NCBI GenBank assembly: GCA_003514385.1
Contig: DOQR01000004.1
Coordinates: 452,754 to 516,753, forward strand
Length of the DNA: 64,000 nucleotides
From: Oscillospiraceae bacterium
GTDB lineage: Bacteria; Bacillota; Clostridia; Oscillospirales; Acutalibacteraceae
Direction of reading: 5' to 3'
Positions 24,007 through 32,475 of this stretch are shown here, in pieces. Made by a program: the position numbers and the translations under genes. The notes below the pieces were generated by a model. That model had not been told where the DNA came from, did not search any database, and worked only from the letters and a program-made list of their open reading frames with translations. The stretch's first letter is position 1. Every line of letters begins with the position of its first letter.

Positions 24007-25047
24007 TCAGTTTTTCAGCTTCGGATCAAACGCATCGCGCAGTCCGTCGCCGAAGAGGTTGAATGCGAGAATGATGACGCTGATAAGTATTGCCGGCAAA
24101 AACAGCAGATGCGGATAAGTGTTCATGCCCTTGACCGCATCGGTTGCGAGGGAGCCGAGCGACGGCATGGGAGCCGCAACGCCGAGTCCGAGGAAGCTCA
24201 GATAGCTCTCAGTGAATATAGCCGAGGGGATCTGAAGAGTTGTGGTAACGATAAGGGTGCCGATGCAGTTTGTGAGCAGGTGCTTTCTGATTATGCGCGA
24301 GCTACTTGCGCCGAGAGCGCGCGCCGCCGTGACATATTCGGACTCCTTGAGCACAAGAATCTGCGAACGCGTGATACGCGCCATGCCGACCCAATAGAGT
24401 AGAACGAACACGAGGAATATCGCGATAAGGTTCGGTCCGACCGTGTTCATCCAGCCAAATCCGGGCTGTTCGGCGAGATCCTCAAGCCTCGGTTTCAAGG
24501 CAAGCGAGAGCACTATTATCAAAAGAACATCAGGTATTGTATAGAGAATATCGGTGATTCTCATCATTATTATATCGACCCAGCCACCGGCAAATCCGGC
24601 GACGGCGCCGAAAATCGAGCCGACTATCAGGACGAGCGCCGCGCAGATAAGACCGACTGTAAGGCTGATTCGCGTGCCCATCATAAGGCGAACGGCAAAG
24701 TCTCTGCCGAGCTTGTCCGTGCCGCAGATATGCGGGAACACCTTTTCGCCCGCGTCTATACGCGCCTGCTCGGTCTGGCTGTATTCAAAGGGCTTGAGAT
24801 TCTCGCTATACTTAATCTGCTGCTCGTAGCTATACGGCCAAAAAGCAGGCATAACATAAGCGAAAAACATTATTATAAGGATGAAAACGAGGCTTATCAT
24901 CGCTATCTTGTTCTTGCGCAGGCGGCGCATACCGTCCGCCCAGAAGTTGACGCTGTCGCGCATGACGACGAGGCTCTCTTTTTCATCGTTTGTTGCCGGG
25001 ATAAAATCATCTGCATTCAGGTGCAGACTCGGAAATTTTTTCTTCAT
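24007..25047 (-). CDS. oppC: Oligopeptide ABC transporter permease OppC
   Basis: Inner-membrane channel subunit. An N-terminal cytoplasmic tail (about 40 residues) precedes TM1 (IAMISLVFILIIMFFAYVM), then HICGTDKLGRDFAVRLMMGTRISLTVG, the canonical OppC start of the permease core. The EAA coupling loop is in YVTAARALGASSSRIIRKHLL, and the end FGDGLRDAFDPKLKN is diagnostic. 346 residues. Separated by 21 bases from oppB. Confidence 0.94.
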   Translation of the reverse strand: MKKKFPSLHLNADDFIPATNDEKESLVVMRDSVNFWADGMRRLRKNKIAMISLVFILIIMFFAYVMPAFWPYSYEQQIKYSENLKPFEYSQTEQARIDAGEKVFPHICGTDKLGRDFAVRLMMGTRISLTVGLICAALVLIVGSIFGAVAGFAGGWVDIIMMRITDILYTIPDVLLIIVLSLALKPRLEDLAEQPGFGWMNTVGPNLIAIFLVFVLLYWVGMARITRSQILVLKESEYVTAARALGASSSRIIRKHLLTNCIGTLIVTTTLQIPSAIFTESYLSFLGLGVAAPMPSLGSLATDAVKGMNTYPHLLFLPAILISVIILAFNLFGDGLRDAFDPKLKN

Positions 25048-25068
25048 CGTTTCTCTCCTGCCGCTCCC

Positions 25069-25986
25069 TTACTTGAGTTTAATACGGGGGTCTATGATCT
25101 TATAGAGGATATCAACTATAACATTCGCCGCAATTATAAGAGTGGCAAGAACTATTGTAGTTCCCATTATCAGCGTATAGTCTTTTTGGTTTATCGCCGA
25201 GACGAAATCGCGGCCGAGACCGGGAATGGTGAATATCTTCTCCACGACGAACGATCCGGTCATAAGACCCGCCAGCATGGGGCCGACATAAGTAACAACG
25301 GGAAGGATGGCGTTTCGCAGGGCGTGCTTGAAGAGAACCTTGAAGTTCGACAGACCCTTTGCCCTCGCGGTGCGGATATAGTCCTGACCCATAACATCGA
25401 GCAGGCTCGAGCGCATGAGGCGCGTTATATATGCAGTCGGATAAATCGACAGCGCCGTTACCGGCATTATATATGATGCCAACGAGTTTAGTCCTATCGT
25501 CGGCAATATGTTCAGCTTGCTTCCGAACGTATATAGCAGAATAACGCTGCTTATAAAGCTCGGTATGGCTATTCCGCAGGTCGCAAGCACGATAATAATA
25601 TTATCGGCGAATTTTCCTCTGTTATAGGCCGAGACACAGCCCAGCGGGATACCGACGAGCAACGATACGAGCACGGCGACGCCCGCAAGACGCGCCGAAA
25701 TCGGAAATTTCGAGGAAATTATTTCGTTGACCGAACGTCCGCGCTGTTTAAGGCTCGGGCCCATATCTCCCTTGAGAAGATCGGACATATATGTCAAATA
25801 ACGCTGCCCTAGGGGCTTGTCCAGTCCGAATTTTGCTTCAAGCGCTCTCTGCGCCGCCTCACTCATAGACTTCTCAGCCGTGAACGGACCGCCCGGTACC
25901 AGATTCATCAGAAGAAAAGTCAGTGTTGCAACAATGAATATGCACAGCAGACCCATTGCAACACGCTTGATGATATACTTCGCCAA
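25069..25986 (-). CDS. oppB: Oligopeptide ABC transporter permease OppB
   Basis: Channel partner of OppC and first gene of the oppBCDFA run. Start assigned to TTG 25986 (product MAKYIIKRVAMG), because GGGAG lies nine bases upstream and this gives the ~305-residue length usual for OppB; an open frame extends further upstream but without a site. The N terminus (YIIKRVAMGLLCIFIVATLTFLLMNLVPGGPF) and the EAA loop (YIRTARAKGLSNFKVLFKHALRNA) are classical, as is the C terminus VDILYKIIDPRIKL. Confidence 0.92.
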   Translation of the reverse strand: MAKYIIKRVAMGLLCIFIVATLTFLLMNLVPGGPFTAEKSMSEAAQRALEAKFGLDKPLGQRYLTYMSDLLKGDMGPSLKQRGRSVNEIISSKFPISARLAGVAVLVSLLVGIPLGCVSAYNRGKFADNIIIVLATCGIAIPSFISSVILLYTFGSKLNILPTIGLNSLASYIMPVTALSIYPTAYITRLMRSSLLDVMGQDYIRTARAKGLSNFKVLFKHALRNAILPVVTYVGPMLAGLMTGSFVVEKIFTIPGLGRDFVSAINQKDYTLIMGTTIVLATLIIAANVIVDILYKIIDPRIKLK

Positions 25987-26387
25987 GTATGCCAACTCCC
26001 TGTCGTCAAAGTATCGGGGCGAAAATTGTGCGCCGCCCCGTAGAAAAAGCACCACAAACAACTAAAAGTGTTGAATTACAACTATTTATGACTGCTTAAT
26101 ATAGGACATATTAACATAATACAGCCAAAAATGCAAGCTTATACAGATTGAATTTATTGTCAAATACCCCGGAATGCCATCAAAATTTTCGGCGGCTTTA
26201 TATCTCGGTGTCCGCGATATTCGTTTTTTGTGCAAACGCGGCGCAAAGATTCCCGAAAGCGCGCTGTCAAGCCGTTTTGCAAAATTATTCGCTTTGCTTC
26301 AGCAATGTATCAGAGCACCGAATTACAGCTTTGCCGCGTTAGCCTGAGATTGATTTTGCCATATAAATTTCAGATGTGATATTTGAG

Positions 26388-26433
26388 CACAGCAAAGAAG
26401 CGTGACGATACACAGCAAAGAAGCGTGACGATA
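26388..26433. repeat. Perfect 23-bp tandem repeat (two copies)
   Basis: Two head-to-tail identical units, 26388-26410 and 26411-26433, each beginning CACAGCAAAGAAGCGTGACG. They lie in a 513-bp gap (25987-26499) upstream of oppB that holds no gene I can support; the rest of the gap is A+T-richer and otherwise featureless. Confidence 0.85.
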
Positions 26434-26451
26434 TATGCATATTGTATCAAA

Positions 26452-26480
26452 CGGAGCGCAGTAAAAAAAACTGTGCTCCG
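26452..26480 (-). terminator. Possible terminator after the agr-like regulatory operon
   Basis: CGGAGCRCAGT arms (26452-26462 and 26470-26480) with a T-rich loop on minus, followed by TTTG. Weak tail, so moderate confidence. Confidence 0.55.
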
Positions 26481-26499
26481 CGAAAAAATATTCAAAAAT

Positions 26500-27411
26500 T
26501 TACTGCATGACGGAAAGGATGAAGCATACAGCCGACACAGTAAACAGCACTGCGGAAAGGGCAGTTGTCATAAGTCTGCTCTTTCTTGATGTATCTTCAT
26601 TACCGCTTTCTTTGCTGATACCGACCATCATAAATTTGAACAGAATCGAGAGACCGAAAATCATTCCGGCCACAACATACGCTGTTCTAAGACTCGACTG
26701 ATAAGACATAACATGCTGCGGATTCAAGAGACTTTCAAGTCTGATAAGTCCCAGCGGAATAGCCATCGTCAGACCGAAGCCAAACAGAATTTTAAGTCCG
26801 ATAAGGTTGCTCATGCTCGGATATCCGCCGACTGCCGACTTTCCGGAAGCATCCTCAAGATTTCTCAAAACCGAGCCCACCTGACCGACGCTGTAAAGCT
26901 TGCCGTCGATAAGGTAGCCGTTGCCGAGCTTATCGTTTATGATAAAGTAATTTCTGGAATCCTGAAACCACACGGGCAGAGTGAACGGCACAAGTTTTCC
27001 TTTGACCTTTGCCAACGCCAACAAACGGTTATTATCATCGCGTCCGTTGCGGCGCAGCTGCTTACTCTCAAACGAGCCGAACTTTTCAATATCATCATAG
27101 TAAACCGACACTTTGTGCGACAGAATCGGCTTATAGAATGTCTTTGCATGATCCATAAACGCATCAAAGTACACTGCCTCAAAATGGTCTTCATAGAAAG
27201 CGAACTTCGACATGAAGATAATTTTGAGCGCGCTGACGCTTATAAAATATGTAAGCGCAGCCGCCACTGCAATGACGACGATGCGCTCCGGCGCCAGTCC
27301 TTTGAGAATGATGGACACGGCTTCGTAAATCAGCATCGCGGGAAACGCAAAGCCCACAAGGGCAAGCATCAGACTTCCCGCTTCAAACGGTCGGACAACT
27401 GTCTTTTTCAT
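26500..27411 (-). CDS. Hypothetical membrane protein in agr-like operon
   Basis: 303 residues. Two N-terminal membrane segments (LMLALVGFAFPAMLIYEAVSII and IVVIAVAAALTYFISVSALKIIF), a central soluble region (about 75-190, with YYDDIEKFGSFESKQ and KLVPFTLPVWFQDSRNYFIIN, perhaps a PH-like beta fold), then three more segments (LIGLKILFGFGLTMAIPLGL, AYVVAGMIFGLSILFKFMMV, LMTTALSAVLFTVSAVCFIL). No family recognised. It follows the AgrC-like kinase by 13 bases and is probably co-transcribed, so a role in signalling or immunity is possible. Confidence 0.8.
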   Translation of the reverse strand: MKKTVVRPFEAGSLMLALVGFAFPAMLIYEAVSIILKGLAPERIVVIAVAAALTYFISVSALKIIFMSKFAFYEDHFEAVYFDAFMDHAKTFYKPILSHKVSVYYDDIEKFGSFESKQLRRNGRDDNNRLLALAKVKGKLVPFTLPVWFQDSRNYFIINDKLGNGYLIDGKLYSVGQVGSVLRNLEDASGKSAVGGYPSMSNLIGLKILFGFGLTMAIPLGLIRLESLLNPQHVMSYQSSLRTAYVVAGMIFGLSILFKFMMVGISKESGNEDTSRKSRLMTTALSAVLFTVSAVCFILSVMQ

Positions 27412-27424
27412 AGTGTTATCCCTT

Positions 27425-28735
27425 TCAGTTTTTTACCAACTCTCTCTCCTTATCTGTATGGAAGAACGCGATATTGACCGTGAACTCCCTGTCAGCCTCG
27501 CTGTATGACCAATCGAACTCGCCGTTATATTTCCCCGCTATCGCCTTGATGCTCTTTGTTCCAAGACCGTGGAAGCCGCCGGAATTCTTTGAAGTCCTGA
27601 GCGATTTGCCGACGGACTGCGGCTTGCGGTCGCTGGAATTGACGCAGGAAAGCATATCGAATTCATTGACCCTGTTTATCGAAAGCTCTATCGTTTTCTT
27701 TTCGGAAACGCTCGCCGCCTCGACCGCATTGTCGAGGATATTGCTCAGAAGCGTTATCAGATCCGGCGCATCCATAAACGAGAGGTTCGCCGTTCTTATA
27801 TTGTATTCGAAGCTTATCCCGCTCGAATCGCAGATCGATTTATATTTGTTGAGCAGCAGATCGAGGAACTTGTTCTTTGTGTTGCCAAACATCGAATGGT
27901 ATTTTATATCGCTGTAGATATTCTCGATATATTCGCTGACTGCGGGATCGTTCGCGAGCGCTTTTATGGCGATAAGATGATTTTTCTCGTCATGCGTTAT
28001 AGTCTTGAGCATCTCGTTCTGCTGATCGAGCAGGGCGTAATAAGTCTGGTCGGTGCGCAGTCTCTCCGCCTCGCGCTGGGTCTTATAGAGCTCGTCCATC
28101 TTGCACGAAGTGCGCCCGTAAAAGACGAAAGTCAGAAACGCCGACGCGATTATCGCGATTGACGCGACGGAAATTATAACGCTGATGTTCTTCGGCAATT
28201 CGTAGCGCACGGAGATCATCCAGAAAGTATAGAGAATAACTATCGACGCTATAGGATAAATCAGCAGGAACGCGGGGATGCGCACGCCCTTCTGACCGCG
28301 CAGATACAGTCCCGCATAAACAGCCGCTTTCGTCAGAACGAAGAGGACGGACTTGCTCAGGAGCACCATAAGCAGATAGATATAGACGCTCGACTGATAC
28401 GCCTTTATATCACCGCCGCCGATTATCGCGAGCAGGCTTATGACTATAAACTCCGACGCAGTGTTCGACACCGCTATGAACAGCGCGCCGAGCGTTGCGC
28501 CTTTGATATTGCATTCAAAGAAGAGCTTTGCAAAGACGGAATCGATAACAAAGCAGAGCAGAATATTGACGACCGTCGAATTGACAAACAGGAACATCGC
28601 ATACGCCACGGCATAGAAGCCAAAGCCGACCGCCGTTGCGACAATTTTCTTGCCCTTGGTCGAAAACAGATCGTTAAAGAACTGAAAAACAATAAACAGT
28701 TCCATAGCGTGTGAAAGTGCAGAAACCAGATTCAT
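27425..28735 (-). CDS. AgrC-like peptide-sensing histidine kinase
   Basis: 436 residues. Six or seven N-terminal membrane segments (to residue ~205) form a polytopic sensor of the AgrC type. The dimerisation helix has HDEKNHL, with His as acceptor and the H-D-x-x-N-H pattern of the HPK10 group. The GHKL domain is complete: N-box ITLLSNILDNAVEAA, and HGLGTKSIKAIAGKYNGEF as the G2 region. It follows its regulator by five bases. The expected ligand is the peptide made by AgrD/AgrB encoded divergently at 30.1-30.8 kb. Confidence 0.9.
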   Translation of the reverse strand: MNLVSALSHAMELFIVFQFFNDLFSTKGKKIVATAVGFGFYAVAYAMFLFVNSTVVNILLCFVIDSVFAKLFFECNIKGATLGALFIAVSNTASEFIVISLLAIIGGGDIKAYQSSVYIYLLMVLLSKSVLFVLTKAAVYAGLYLRGQKGVRIPAFLLIYPIASIVILYTFWMISVRYELPKNISVIISVASIAIIASAFLTFVFYGRTSCKMDELYKTQREAERLRTDQTYYALLDQQNEMLKTITHDEKNHLIAIKALANDPAVSEYIENIYSDIKYHSMFGNTKNKFLDLLLNKYKSICDSSGISFEYNIRTANLSFMDAPDLITLLSNILDNAVEAASVSEKKTIELSINRVNEFDMLSCVNSSDRKPQSVGKSLRTSKNSGGFHGLGTKSIKAIAGKYNGEFDWSYSEADREFTVNIAFFHTDKERELVKN

Positions 28736-28740
28736 TTAGA

Positions 28741-29439
28741 TCATCGTCCCCCGAAATAGTTGAGAAAAAAGTGGCGGAACTCCGCCTGCCTTCTATAGGC
28801 TATGGGTATTTCGTACTCGCCGCAGAGCACAATGGTCGTGCGGCTGTAATCCGTCGCGTAATGGACATTGACTATATAGCTCTTATGCACGCGAAAGAAT
28901 GACGGCGCGGCGAGCTTTGAATCCCAGAAGTCAATGCCGTTTTCCGAATTGTACTCCCCGTGAGCCGTCACGACCCGCGTAGAGCGTCCGGCTATCTCAA
29001 CAAAAACAATATCTTTTGAGAAGACACACACGGCTTTTCCGCTCTCTTTCACAAGAAAGCTTATGCGCGCCCTGTCGATGAGTTTCAGCGCCTTTTCAAC
29101 CCCCGCTCTGAGCCGCTTTGCGTCGAGCGGTTTGGATATATATCTGAAAACACGCAGATCCATGGCATCGTCGATATAGTCATCATACGATGTGATAAAA
29201 AATATAATGATATTGCGGTTTCTCTTCTTCAGCCTTGCGGCAATCTCAAGCCCGTTATACGGGGTCATGCCTATATCGAGAAAAGCCATATCATATGTTT
29301 CCGCGCTGTCATGCAGCTGCGCACTGTCAGATATGAGATCGAACCGCGCATCGATATTCTTCTCCACAAGGGTCGTGCGAACCACCGATTCGATCTTTTT
29401 TACATAAGCACTGTCGTCATCACAAATTGCGATCTTCAC
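28741..29439 (-). CDS. AgrA-like LytTR response regulator
   Basis: 232 residues. Receiver: ICDDD acidic cluster near residue 5, phospho-acceptor Asp in DMAFLDIGMTPYNGLEI, Thr in FFITSYD, Lys in YISKPLDA. LytTR domain: FLVKESGKAVCVFSKDIVFVEIAGR, then FFRVHKSYIVNVHYATDY. Probably binds the 21-bp-spaced GCAGTTTTG/GCAGTATTG repeats at 29969-29999 to drive agrDB, closing an autoinduction loop. The upstream XRE gene is 64 bases away on the same strand. Confidence 0.9.
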   Translation of the reverse strand: MKIAICDDDSAYVKKIESVVRTTLVEKNIDARFDLISDSAQLHDSAETYDMAFLDIGMTPYNGLEIAARLKKRNRNIIIFFITSYDDYIDDAMDLRVFRYISKPLDAKRLRAGVEKALKLIDRARISFLVKESGKAVCVFSKDIVFVEIAGRSTRVVTAHGEYNSENGIDFWDSKLAAPSFFRVHKSYIVNVHYATDYSRTTIVLCGEYEIPIAYRRQAEFRHFFLNYFGGR

Positions 29440-29503
29440 GAAATGCCACTCCTCGTTGACAATTATACCATATGAGAAAACTCAAGTCAAATTGTTTAAA
29501 TCG

Positions 29504-29848
29504 TTAAATCGTTGAGTCATCTTTCTGATGTATGTAACAGTCAACAAGGTGCCAGACCATCCTCTGCTCCTCGACGGAAAGCGACGAGAGCATCTCCCCT
29601 ATCTGCTCGGGAAGAGAATCGCTTATCACGCCGGAGAAGAAATAGTCCGCGTTGCAGTCGAGAGCCTTGCAGATGAGCATAAAGCTGTTGAGCTTCGGAT
29701 AGCTCCTGCCGTTCTCTATATTGGATATCTGATTATCAGAGACTCCTATAAGCTCCGCCAGCTCGGACTGTTTCATTCCGAGCAGCTTCCTGCGCTGCAT
29801 TATCCGCGCCCCGATAACGGCATTCTTCTTTTCATCGTTCACTTTCAT
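29504..29848 (-). CDS. XRE-family helix-turn-helix regulator
   Basis: About 114 residues. The HTH is at residues 12-66: GARIMQRRKLLGMKQSELAELIGVSDNQISNIENG is the classical Cro/CI helix pair, followed by SYPKLNSFMLICKALDCNADYFF. The C-terminal tail (EQIGEMLSSLSVEEQRMVWHLVDCYI) may dimerise. The start is uncertain: ATG 29848 lies almost on AGGTG, and GTG 29842 would be better spaced. It faces agrDB across a 255-bp intergenic region, so it may repress or gate the quorum-sensing genes. Confidence 0.88.
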   Translation of the reverse strand: MKVNDEKKNAVIGARIMQRRKLLGMKQSELAELIGVSDNQISNIENGRSYPKLNSFMLICKALDCNADYFFSGVISDSLPEQIGEMLSSLSVEEQRMVWHLVDCYIHQKDDSTI

Positions 29849-29968
29849 CACCTATGGAAAATGTTACCATCTGCCGCTTTTAATTGGAACAAACTGCCAT
29901 TTACTAACACAATTATATTTGTAATACGCCGTTATTTTATGCCGTTGTTAAATAATATTAAGGATTTG

Positions 29969-29999
29969 TGCAGTTTTGACGCAAAAATATGCAGTATTG
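29969..29999 (+). promoter_or_regulatory. LytTR direct repeat upstream of agrDB
   Basis: TGCAGTTTTG (29969-29978) and TGCAGTATTG (29990-29999), 21 bp start to start, i.e. 9-bp units separated by 12 bp, the AgrA/LytTR geometry. A weak -35 (TTGAAT, 30009-30014) and a TATCAT -10 (30031-30036, 16-bp spacer) follow, as at activator-dependent promoters. Confidence 0.7.
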
Positions 30000-30106
30000 T
30001 TTGTTATATTGAATTTTATTGTTGACATGTTATCATATAGGCGTCCCAAAAATACCAAAGAAAGGAAATGCCGGACTTAAATGGAACCGGCAGCAGGTGG
30101 ACAAAA

Positions 30107-30250
30107 ATGAAGAACATAGCAAAGAAAGCGGCAGAGTCTGTTATTACACTCGCCAAGAAGAACGTCAAGGACGACATCAACTCGACCGGTTCGCCCTGGT
30201 CTTATCAGCCCCGTATGCCCAAGAGCGCGGAAATCTACAAGAACAAATGA
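30107..30250 (+). CDS. agrD: AgrD-like autoinducer prepeptide lacking cysteine
   Basis: 47-residue precursor. Residues 1-21 form a cationic amphipathic helix (MKNIAKKAAESVITLAKK), the membrane-docking leader of AgrD. The core and recognition tail is INSTGSPWSYQPRMPK (24-39), where Y33-Q34-P35-x-x-P38 matches the Y(Q/E)PxxP tail that follows the ring in Gram-positive AgrD peptides. No cysteine is present; Ser29 (or Ser26/Thr27) is the only plausible ring nucleophile, giving a lactone. The stop overlaps the agrB ATG. CAGGTGG precedes ATG 30107; an in-frame ATG at 30068 is possible. Confidence 0.82.
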   Translation: MKNIAKKAAESVITLAKKNVKDDINSTGSPWSYQPRMPKSAEIYKNK

Positions 30251-30849
30251 TTTATGATCTGTCAGTTCGCCTGACTTCTCGCCTTGAGAAGCGCGGGTAT
30301 CTGCCGGACAGCGAGGAAGAGATCGTGGCCTACGGTCTCTTCTCGTTGTTATCAAAGCTGATGTACGCGGTCATCTGCCTGATACTGGGGCTGATTTTTT
30401 CGGTTCCGCTCGAGAGCATGATTTTCTACGCCGTGTTCCTGTTCGTCAAGAAATACGGCGGCGGATTCCACGCCTCGACCGAGGGCAGATGCATGATACT
30501 GTCGACGATAGAAATACTTTTGTCGATATGCTTTGTTTTCTTCGCCCTGCGCGAGTCCGTGATTTTGAGATCCGGTGCGCTCGCATCGGCAGTGGCATAC
30601 ATTATAATATGTATCCTCTCCCCTGCGGCGGCGAAAGAGAAGCCGCTCGACGACGCGGAGAAAATTCGCTACCGCGAACGGTCGATAATCCGCGTTACAC
30701 TTACATTCGCAGCCATGACGACGGTGCTCATCTTCGGCTATCCGAGGATATGCGCTCCGCTTTGCGCCGCGCTGATGCTTGAGGGCGTCATGCTGACGGC
30801 AGGCAGGATATCGCTGAGAAGATACAGCCGCGAAACGGCAGAAGAGTAA
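30247..30849 (+). CDS. agrB: AgrB-like peptide processing membrane protease
   Basis: 200-residue integral membrane cysteine protease that cleaves the AgrD tail and cyclises the signal. The active-site pair is present: GGGFHASTEGRC, with His and Cys seven residues apart as in AgrB (H77/C84 of Staphylococcus). Hydrophobic segments include LFSLLSKLMYAVICLILGLIF, LESMIFYAVFLFVKK, ILSTIEILLSICFVFFAL, LASAVAYIIICIL and VTLTFAAMTTVLIFGY. ATG 30247 overlaps the agrD stop (ATGA). A strong terminator follows, so agrDB forms a two-gene transcript. Confidence 0.92.
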   Translation: MIYDLSVRLTSRLEKRGYLPDSEEEIVAYGLFSLLSKLMYAVICLILGLIFSVPLESMIFYAVFLFVKKYGGGFHASTEGRCMILSTIEILLSICFVFFALRESVILRSGALASAVAYIIICILSPAAAKEKPLDDAEKIRYRERSIIRVTLTFAAMTTVLIFGYPRICAPLCAALMLEGVMLTAGRISLRRYSRETAEE

Positions 30850-30890
30850 CCACAAAAGCCATCTCCGAAAAGGGATGGCTTTTGTGGTTT
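30850..30890 (+). terminator. Terminator after agrB
   Basis: Perfect 14-bp stem CCACAAAAGCCATC / GATGGCTTTTGTGG followed by TTTT, starting at the base after the agrB stop. Confidence 0.95.
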
Positions 30891-30933
30891 TAGTATATAA
30901 ATTGAGCCGCCCCATTAAGGAACGGCTTTTTGT

Positions 30934-31191
30934 TTATTTTTCTTTTCCAATCGTCACGGTGCTCTGTCCCCTGTGGCGAATGAGCCTTTGGACGGTGAAT
31001 GTGCCGTCGTTTTTGATATTTATAAGCTGGCCGCCCCTGAAAGGCACGACATAGATATTATGGCCGCACGATAGACCGTAGCTGAGCCTTATCCCGTGAT
31101 ATTCGGCGGAATAGTTGTTCATATGGTCGTGACCCGCGAAGCACGCGACGGGAGCGTCAGCGGGTAATGATGGAATCCCTTTCAGCGCCAA
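30934..31191 (-). pseudogene. C-terminal remnant of a calcineurin-like metallophosphoesterase
   Basis: An 85-codon frame whose residues 15-60 (PVACFAGHDHMNNYSAEYHG then LSYGLSCG) match the C-terminal metal-binding block GHDHxND of metallophosphoesterases. The other metal motifs (DxH, GDxxD, GNHE) are absent because upstream DNA is occupied by the end of purA, which overlaps by 35 bases. It is therefore a 5'-truncated remnant joined to the purA 3' end. The rest of the frame keeps reading, so the break may be recent. Confidence 0.78.
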
Positions 31192-32428
31192 CAGAAATAT
31201 ATTTTATCTGCACGCCGATCCGCGCTTCTATGAAGTCGATATATTTTTTCGCCGCTTCGGGCAGTTCATCGAACGAGCGGCAGTCTGAGATATCCTCTTT
31301 CCAGCCGTCAAAATACTCATAGACGGGCTTTGCGCTATTGAGCGCGCTGCCGGTCGGGAAAGTATCGACGCGCTTTCCGTCTATTTCATATGCGACGCAG
31401 ACGGGGATTTTATCGAAATAAGAGAGAATGTCAAGCTTTGTCAGCGCGATTGCGGTCGCGCCCTGGACACGCGCTCCGTAGCGCGAGGCCACGACATCAA
31501 AGCCGCCGACTCTTCTCGGTCTGCCGGTAGCCGCGCCATATTCGTTGCCCGCCCGGCGAAGGATTTCGCCCTCTTCACCGAACAGTTCGCACACGAACGG
31601 ACCCTCGCCAACGCAGGTCGAGTAGGCTTTCATAACGCCTATGCTCTCGTCAAGATGTAACTGCGGAATGCCCGCGCCGATAGTCGAAAATGCGGCGATG
31701 CTGTTTGACGACGAGGTATACGGATAAATGCCGTAATCAATATCCCTGAGTGCGCCGAGCTGAGCTTCAAAGAGTATCTTTTTGCCCTCGTCAGCCGCTT
31801 TGCTCAAATATTCCGACGTGTTGCAGATATACGGGAGCAGCGGTTTGCCGTAGGTGCGAAGCCAGGTGAGCATTTTTTCGGCGTCGATAGGCTCGTGGTG
31901 ATATCCGCCCTCGATGAGCAGGTTTTTCCACTCGACGATATCCCTGAGATGATCGGCGACGCCGTCTACGTCGCGCAGATCACCCATACGAATAGTCTTT
32001 TTCATATATTTGTCCGCATAGACGGGCGCGATTCCGCGGCGGGTCGAGCCGAATTTTTTATCGGAGAGTCTGTCCTCTTCAAGGCAGTCCTGTATTCTGT
32101 GATAGGGCATGCAGATAGTTGCGCGGTCGCTGATTTTCAAGTTTTCCGGGGATATCTCTATCCCCTTTTCGCGCAGCCTGCCGATCTCGCCGACGAGGTG
32201 CTCGATATCAATAACCATTCCCGTGCCCATGACGTTCACTGTGCCGTCGCGCAGAATGCCGGAGGGAAGCAGATTGAGAATAAACGTGCCCTTTTCGTTG
32301 ACGACGGTGTGACCCGCATTGTTTCCGCCCTGATAGCGCGAAACTATATCAAAATCCTGCGAAAGATAATCGACGATGCGTCCCTTGCCCTCGTCGCCCC
32401 AGTTAACACCGACTATCGCTGATAACAT
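31157..32428 (-). CDS. purA: Adenylosuccinate synthetase
   Basis: GTP-dependent first step from IMP to AMP. The start is ATG 32428 with GGAGC upstream, giving AIVGVNWGDEGKGRIVDYL with the glycine-rich GDEGKGR loop and catalytic Asp, then GGNNAGHTV with the catalytic His. Later blocks are GTxRRGIAPVYADK-like (GSTRRGIAPVYADK), LFEAQLGALRDIDYGIYPY, GRPRRVGGFD and the guanine-binding TKLDILSYFDKIPVC. 423 residues is standard. The loop usually reading LLDIDHGTYPF is changed to ALRDIDYGIYPY, a modest divergence. It ends inside the phosphoesterase remnant. Confidence 0.95.
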   Translation of the reverse strand: MLSAIVGVNWGDEGKGRIVDYLSQDFDIVSRYQGGNNAGHTVVNEKGTFILNLLPSGILRDGTVNVMGTGMVIDIEHLVGEIGRLREKGIEISPENLKISDRATICMPYHRIQDCLEEDRLSDKKFGSTRRGIAPVYADKYMKKTIRMGDLRDVDGVADHLRDIVEWKNLLIEGGYHHEPIDAEKMLTWLRTYGKPLLPYICNTSEYLSKAADEGKKILFEAQLGALRDIDYGIYPYTSSSNSIAAFSTIGAGIPQLHLDESIGVMKAYSTCVGEGPFVCELFGEEGEILRRAGNEYGAATGRPRRVGGFDVVASRYGARVQGATAIALTKLDILSYFDKIPVCVAYEIDGKRVDTFPTGSALNSAKPVYEYFDGWKEDISDCRSFDELPEAAKKYIDFIEARIGVQIKYISVGAERDSIITR

Positions 32429-32475
32429 AATGATTGCTCCTTTTTTTGTTTGACTTGCCGCCATGAGGCGTGATT

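Noticed and set aside
26148..26589. Short frames in the opp/agr gap
   Set aside because: No ribosome sites or recognisable features; two lie on tandem repeat sequence.
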